From: an uncultured Candidatus Saccharibacteria bacterium | Lineage (GTDB): Bacteria > Patescibacteriota > Saccharimonadia > Saccharimonadales > Saccharimonadaceae | Assembly (NCBI GenBank): GCA_948648655.1 | Contig: CAPKVJ010000020.1 | Location: 1 to 7,416 of the forward strand | Direction of reading: 5' to 3' | DNA: 7,416 bases | Shown: piece after piece, positions 4,803 through 7,416 of the stretch | How the letters are laid out: each line of letters begins with the position of its first letter | Numbering within the stretch: position 1 is the stretch's first letter | Notes under the pieces: model-generated | Told to the model about the DNA's origin: nothing | What the model saw: the letters and a program-made list of their open reading frames with translations, nothing else | The model's database searches: none | Program-made: the position numbers and the translations under genes

Positions 4803-5393
4803 TTATACCATTTTTAACCAATAAAAGCGTTCACGGTTGCCGCCGATCTTGCCGACCAGTTCATTATCGCGTTTTTTTATAATAAGAAAACCGTTTTTCG
4901 TCAACCACTGCTCAAAATTCCGGATGATGTCACGACGGAAGCGTTCATTTTTGACTGCGCCGCGATTTAATTGAGAAGGATGAGCTTCAAATTGAGGTTT
5001 GAGCATGACCAAGAAGTCCGTATTACTACGTGCTAGTTCCATTTTAGCATGAGCAAGAACTTTTGTCAAGCTAATGAAGCTAACGTCGGCCAAAATTGTG
5101 TCGATTGTGGGCAAACTGGAGCGTTTGACGTCAAAAATATCAGTTTTTTCGCGAAGGTCAATACGGAGGTCGAAACGCAGAGGAGACTTCATCTGTCGGG
5201 TCCCCTTTTCGACAGCGATCACGCGCTTCGCCCCTAGTCGCAGGGCAAGCTCGGTGAAGCCACCGGTCGATGAGCCAATATCAAGCACAGTCTTACCGCG
5301 AAAATCATAGCCAAAAGCTTCAACGGCGCCAAGTAGCTTGAGCTCGGCGCGACCAACGACGCGGCATTCAGATAAGTTATCACTATTTTGCAT
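4803..5393 (-). CDS. TlyA/FtsJ-type rRNA 2'-O-methyltransferase lacking the S4 domain
   Basis: The Rossmann-fold SAM methyltransferase domain fills the 196-aa protein. Motif I is 'VLDIGSSTGGF' at 36-46. A K-D-K-E catalytic set is visible as Lys19 ('AELKLL'), Asp103 ('ADVSFISL'), Lys132 ('MLKPQFEA') and Glu188 ('NRERFYWL'). 'DVSFISL' and 'KPQFEA' are typical of TlyA/hemolysin-A-like enzymes that 2'-O-methylate rRNA cytidines. Those are usually ~250-270 aa with an N-terminal S4 RNA-binding domain; this one begins at the point equivalent to 'SRGGLKL'. An in-frame TAA two codons before the ATG shows that the S4 part is not hidden upstream. It lacks an SD and may be leaderless. As first gene of the minus-strand run, it is followed 7 nt later by the duplicated tatD start. 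Target base is unknown. Confidence 0.85.
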   Translation of the reverse strand: MQNSDNLSECRVVGRAELKLLGAVEAFGYDFRGKTVLDIGSSTGGFTELALRLGAKRVIAVEKGTRQMKSPLRFDLRIDLREKTDIFDVKRSSLPTIDTILADVSFISLTKVLAHAKMELARSNTDFLVMLKPQFEAHPSQLNRGAVKNERFRRDIIRNFEQWLTKNGFLIIKKRDNELVGKIGGNRERFYWLKMV

Positions 5394-5400
5394 TAGTTAT

Positions 5401-5406
5401 ATTGTA
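5401..5406 (-). promoter_or_regulatory. Possible leaderless -10 for the minus-strand operon
   Basis: TACAAT on the minus strand lies 7 nt before the methyltransferase ATG, so transcription would start at or next to the start codon. The -35 is weak. The same geometry is seen at tatD. Confidence 0.35.
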
Positions 5407-5422
5407 GCATGTAAAATACTTC

Positions 5423-5471
5423 TAGACTTTTGTCTGGCATGCGTTATAATGGGGCACAATAGTTAAGGGAG
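5423..5471 (+). promoter_or_regulatory. Promoter and SD of the secreted thioredoxin-like gene
   Basis: TAGACT (5423-5428, 4 of 6 bases matching TTGACA), a 16-nt spacer and a perfect TATAAT (5445-5450) predict a start near 5457. The SD GGGAG (5467-5471) lies 6 nt before the ATG at 5478. An AGAC-TTTT-GTCT dyad (5424-5435) overlaps the -35 and could be an operator, which is speculative. Confidence 0.6.
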
Positions 5472-5477
5472 ATATCT

Positions 5478-6518
5478 ATGGGAAAATTAAGGATAATACT
5501 AGCTGCGGTGTTTGCTGCTGTAGCGATAGCACCGAAGGTTGCGGCTGCGCCGATTGACATGAGTAAATATACCAGCGAAACGTTGGAGGAGACTTTTACC
5601 GCAGAAGGTCTGACGTACGATTTTGCTCATAGCGATTATAGCGATAGTGGTGACAAGGTGACGATGTATGTGTTTCGTATGGATGGTTGTGGTCGATGTA
5701 GCAACTTTTATAACTTCGTTAAGGATAGTTTGCTTGCGCAATACGCGGATAAGTTCAAGATCGTGAGCTACGAAATCAAAAATAATCGGGTGAATTTTGG
5801 GTTACTGAATCAGCTGGCAGAGTTTTATAACCAGAAGTCAGCTGATGGAGGCTATGGAACGCCGGTAGTAATCATCGGCGACACGATGACGACTGGGTCG
5901 GATAGTATTAGCGATGCACGCAAGCAAGAGATTATAAATATTATTGATTCTGGAACGGATTATGATGTTGTCGAGGAAATTGCTGATGGGATCGATAATA
6001 TTAACGACAGCATGAAGACTGTGTTTTCGGATAGTGGCGCAACACTCATGACTACGATGCCGTATTATCGTTCTCATAGCTTGAGGGTTACCCCTGCAGA
6101 TTCAAGCAATCTGGGGCTTGACCGTTACGAATATGTGGCAGCTTATGATATTGATTTGATGAATAATGGCGTAGTCGTGCCAGTTTCTAATACTCAACTC
6201 ACGATTAGCTTGCCGGTAAGTAAAGCTTATAAGAGCTATAAAGTTGCGTATGTTGATGGTGGGCAGATTAGCGAGGTGCTAGACGCAAGCTATAATAATG
6301 GTGTCGTGAGCTTTAATACATCGCACTTGTCGAGGTATGCTGTCTACGGGACAAATGACGATACGAGTACCAGTACTGTCGCACAGAAAAAGGTCCCATC
6401 CGCGCCTAATAGTGGGGTAGCGACTAAAAACGAAGCTAGTATGGCAGTCACCAATCTGATAGCTTTGACAGTCATGATCAGTCTTGGTCTTATTTATAAA
6501 AAATCAAAGCAGTATTAA
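5478..6518 (+). CDS. Secreted thioredoxin-fold protein with CGRC motif and C-terminal membrane anchor
   Basis: The 346-aa product has a signal peptide (positive MGKLR, hydrophobic 6-17, VAAAP near 21-25). The thioredoxin-like domain at ~58-160 has 'MYVFRMDGCGRC' with Cys71 and Cys74 as a CxxC pair, and 'YGTPVVIIGD' with Pro129 as the likely cis-proline. A Thr/Ser-containing beta-rich region at ~215-292 ('LTISLPVSKAY...FNTSHLSRYAVYG') resembles extracellular add-on domains of Gram-positive surface proteins. A linker with PNSG (310-313) then leads to a membrane helix (~323-340) and a YKKSKQY tail, which has the layout of a sorting signal. It probably acts at the cell surface as a disulfide or thiol oxidoreductase; the substrate is unknown. 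Own promoter, SD and terminator. A plain C-terminal anchor rather than sortase attachment is equally possible. Confidence 0.75.
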   Translation: MGKLRIILAAVFAAVAIAPKVAAAPIDMSKYTSETLEETFTAEGLTYDFAHSDYSDSGDKVTMYVFRMDGCGRCSNFYNFVKDSLLAQYADKFKIVSYEIKNNRVNFGLLNQLAEFYNQKSADGGYGTPVVIIGDTMTTGSDSISDARKQEIINIIDSGTDYDVVEEIADGIDNINDSMKTVFSDSGATLMTTMPYYRSHSLRVTPADSSNLGLDRYEYVAAYDIDLMNNGVVVPVSNTQLTISLPVSKAYKSYKVAYVDGGQISEVLDASYNNGVVSFNTSHLSRYAVYGTNDDTSTSTVAQKKVPSAPNSGVATKNEASMAVTNLIALTVMISLGLIYKKSKQY

Positions 6519-6525
6519 AAAGAGC

Positions 6526-6561
6526 AAATAGCGAAGATATAGATGTTATCTTCGCTATTTT
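6526..6561 (+). terminator. Intrinsic terminator after the secreted protein gene
   Basis: A perfect 14-bp stem (AAATAGCGAAGATA 6526-6539 with 6547-6560) and a 7-nt loop are followed by a short T run (TTTT 6558-6561). The minus strand also has T-rich DNA on its side, so it may act both ways. The T run coincides with the first bases of cassette C. Confidence 0.85.
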
Positions 6562-6753
6562 GTGCGTAGCGGCGGCATCAATATCTACAATAGTAATTCG
6601 TGGTATTCTGGACGAAATGGGTACTTGTGGTCATCTGCTCCCTTATCTAACGCGAGTAATGCCTACTACTTGGCCTTCAATGATAGCGGTACCTTTCCAT
6701 CTAATGACAATGATCGTTACTATGCCTTCCCCCTCCGCTGCCTAGCTAGTTAG
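6559..6753 (+). pseudogene. FISUMP-domain C-terminal cassette C (startless)
   Basis: From TTTGTGCGTAGCGG the frame reads 'FVRSGGINIY...GRNGYLWSS...NASNAYYLAF...AFPLRCLAS' to TAG, 64 residues, with the same edges as cassette B. Directly upstream is a terminator, so it has no promoter, SD, ATG or N-terminal part, and transcription from the preceding gene is stopped before it. It is aligned with cassette B along its whole length but differs at many synonymous and non-synonymous positions, including WSS against WSF and 'FPLRCLAS' kept in both. Its tail (6727-6763) is identical to that of B. A silent donor segment is inferred; a dead gene remnant is the alternative. Confidence 0.65.
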
Positions 6754-6763
6754 AGTATAGGTA
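6727..6763 (+). repeat. Conserved cassette 3' tail, copy C (37 bp)
   Basis: Identical to 693-729 and (28 bp, inverted) to 1-28. The palindrome CTAGCTAG sits next to the stop codon, and identity ends at GGTA in non-coding DNA, after which the flanks diverge. Confidence 0.9.
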
Positions 6764-6776
6764 GTAAGAGGATAGA

Positions 6777-6801
6777 AAGAGACCCCACGAAGAGGTCTTT
6801 T
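6777..6801. terminator. Bidirectional terminator between cassette C and the FISUMP gene
   Basis: AGACC (6780-6784) pairs with GGTCT (6794-6798). On the minus strand the stem extends through a U-G and a C-G pair to a UUCGU loop. A T run follows on the plus side (6798-6801) and CTTTC on the minus side. It lies 25 bp past the minus-strand FISUMP stop, which it probably serves. Confidence 0.65.
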
Positions 6802-6826
6802 CTATATGTTTACTGATTTTGGCTAG

Positions 6827-7416
6827 CTAACGGGCTACGCAACGCACCAGCATGCCATTATTTGTAGTGCCAGTGTAATAATTTCCAACTCCGTAGTAAG
6901 GATCAATTTTGACTTCGGTGTCACTAAAGTAAAGTTTATCAGCATAATTCTTGTTTCCTGCCGATGCCGTCCAATAATATCCCTCTCCATTTTCTCCATC
7001 AAGCGCTCCGTTTGCCTGAACATACCCTGCGTCCTCAAAGTTAAGTGGGTCTTCTGTGATATTATATGTTACGTTTTCAATAATACCCGTAGGCGAATTA
7101 TCAATACCATAGTTTTGCAATAATTCGCTATATTTAGTGTTAGATGGAAGCATCCATGCTTTAGGGCAAATACTACTAGTTATGTTATTATTCGTAGTCG
7201 TTCCACCTACTCCAGCCGTTGCCGTATTCCATGCATAATAATACCTATTATTGCTAGTATCAACCCACGAACTCGTACTAGTCCATTCACTTGATCCCGC
7301 CGTCCCAATATTCAATGTATTCTCCGGCAGATAAGCAGAGCTACTATTCCAATCACTCTCAATATCCGTATCACTCGCCTTTAACCCTGCAGTAGTAATA
7401 TCTAACGCCAAATTCT
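6827..7416 (-). CDS. FISUMP-domain secreted protein, C-terminal part (5' end outside window)
   Basis: About 195 codons are visible; the frame is open through the window edge, and the apparent TTG at 7411 is an internal Leu, so the real start lies beyond. Landmarks from the visible start are 'ASDTDIESDWNSSSAYLPEN', 'NRYYYAWNTATAG' near 55-67, 'SICPKAWMLPSNTKYSELL' near 80-98, 'PLNFEDAGYV', 'GYYWTASAG' and the closing 'GMLVRCVAR'. The order CPK.W.LP, then a G..YYWTAS turn, then VRC is that of FISUMP domains on secreted or surface proteins. Such proteins are usually long and have an N-terminal signal peptide, which would be outside the window. It is Asn/Ser/Thr/Tyr-rich. Its C-terminus is only distantly like cassettes A-C (VRCVAR against LRCLAS), so it is not an immediate partner for them. 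Confidence 0.8.
   Translation of the reverse strand, partial: NLALDITTAGLKASDTDIESDWNSSSAYLPENTLNIGTAGSSEWTSTSSWVDTSNNRYYYAWNTATAGVGGTTTNNNITSSICPKAWMLPSNTKYSELLQNYGIDNSPTGIIENVTYNITEDPLNFEDAGYVQANGALDGENGEGYYWTASAGNKNYADKLYFSDTEVKIDPYYGVGNYYTGTTNNGMLVRCVAR

Larger units (their letters stand above)
4673..4883. repeat. Perfect tandem duplication, 104-bp period
   Basis: 4673-4779 and 4777-4883 are identical over 107 bp (offset 104, with a shared AAT at the join). Each copy holds the last ~27 codons of the methyltransferase gene, the 7-nt intergenic gap with a TATAAT box, and the first codons of tatD. The methyltransferase uses the distal copy for its 3' end and tatD starts in the proximal copy, so both genes stay whole. 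Complete identity means either a very recent event or an assembly error. Confidence 0.95.

Noticed and set aside
528..6753. Diversity-generating retroelement with the cassettes as template or variable repeats
   Set aside because: The cassettes differ at many synonymous third positions and at C, G and T as well as A, without the adenine-only pattern, and no reverse transcriptase is present in the window. A retroelement elsewhere in the genome cannot be excluded, but nothing here supports one.
7409..7411. TTG at 7411 as the true start of the last FISUMP gene
   Set aside because: The frame stays open to the window edge, there is no SD or signal peptide, and the sequence continues as a typical internal segment, so the gene starts outside the window.
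1..7416. CRISPR array, tRNA or rRNA genes, transposase
   Set aside because: I see no regularly spaced short repeats, no cloverleaf with a CCA-type end, no rRNA landmarks and no transposase motif in any frame.

Overview
The window most likely comes from a Candidatus Saccharibacteria (TM7) genome or a close Patescibacteria/CPR relative. This is inferred from recalled family resemblance, not from a search. The pointers are FISUMP-type (Fibrobacter succinogenes major paralogous domain) secreted-protein fragments ending in 'RCLAS' or 'RCVAR', a cysteine desulfurase whose PLP-lysine loop has lost the usual His, a tightly packed operon, a secreted CxxC protein with a PNSG-plus-membrane-helix tail, and starts with -10 boxes only 6-7 nt from the ATG. 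All genes read with the standard bacterial code.

Layout. (1) 1-750 is an accessory island. Two FISUMP C-terminal cassettes lie in opposite orientation (A, minus, 3-281; B, plus, 528-719). They end in the same sequence, so their tails form inverted repeats at the two ends of a ~0.7 kb block. Between them lie a possible 41-aa ORF, a strong minus-strand terminator and a good minus-strand promoter. (2) 751-5393 is a minus-strand gene run: TlyA/FtsJ-like rRNA methyltransferase, TatD hydrolase, a basic hypothetical protein, cysteine desulfurase, mnmA. The last three are coupled by a 1-nt gap and an 8-nt overlap. Cysteine desulfurase and MnmA form one pathway: sulfur taken from cysteine is used to make 2-thiouridine at tRNA position 34. 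(3) 5394-5477 is a divergent promoter region. (4) 5478-6518 (+) is a secreted thioredoxin-fold protein with its own promoter, SD and terminator. (5) 6559-6753 is a third FISUMP cassette (C, plus) fused directly to that terminator. (6) 6827-7416 (-) is the C-terminal part of a larger FISUMP-domain protein that runs off the window.

Three DNA-level phenomena stand out. First, startless FISUMP cassettes have sharp shared ends: a TTTGTGCG(C/T)AGCGG 5' edge and a 37-bp 3' tail that continues past the stop codon. This suggests a silent-cassette system that varies surface proteins by recombination. Second, a GC-rich palindromic element supplies the C-terminal tail of the cysteine desulfurase, and a related core lies inside tatD in another reading frame, recalling the in-frame palindromic elements of Rickettsia. 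Third, a perfect 104-bp tandem duplication spans the methyltransferase-tatD junction and leaves both genes intact.
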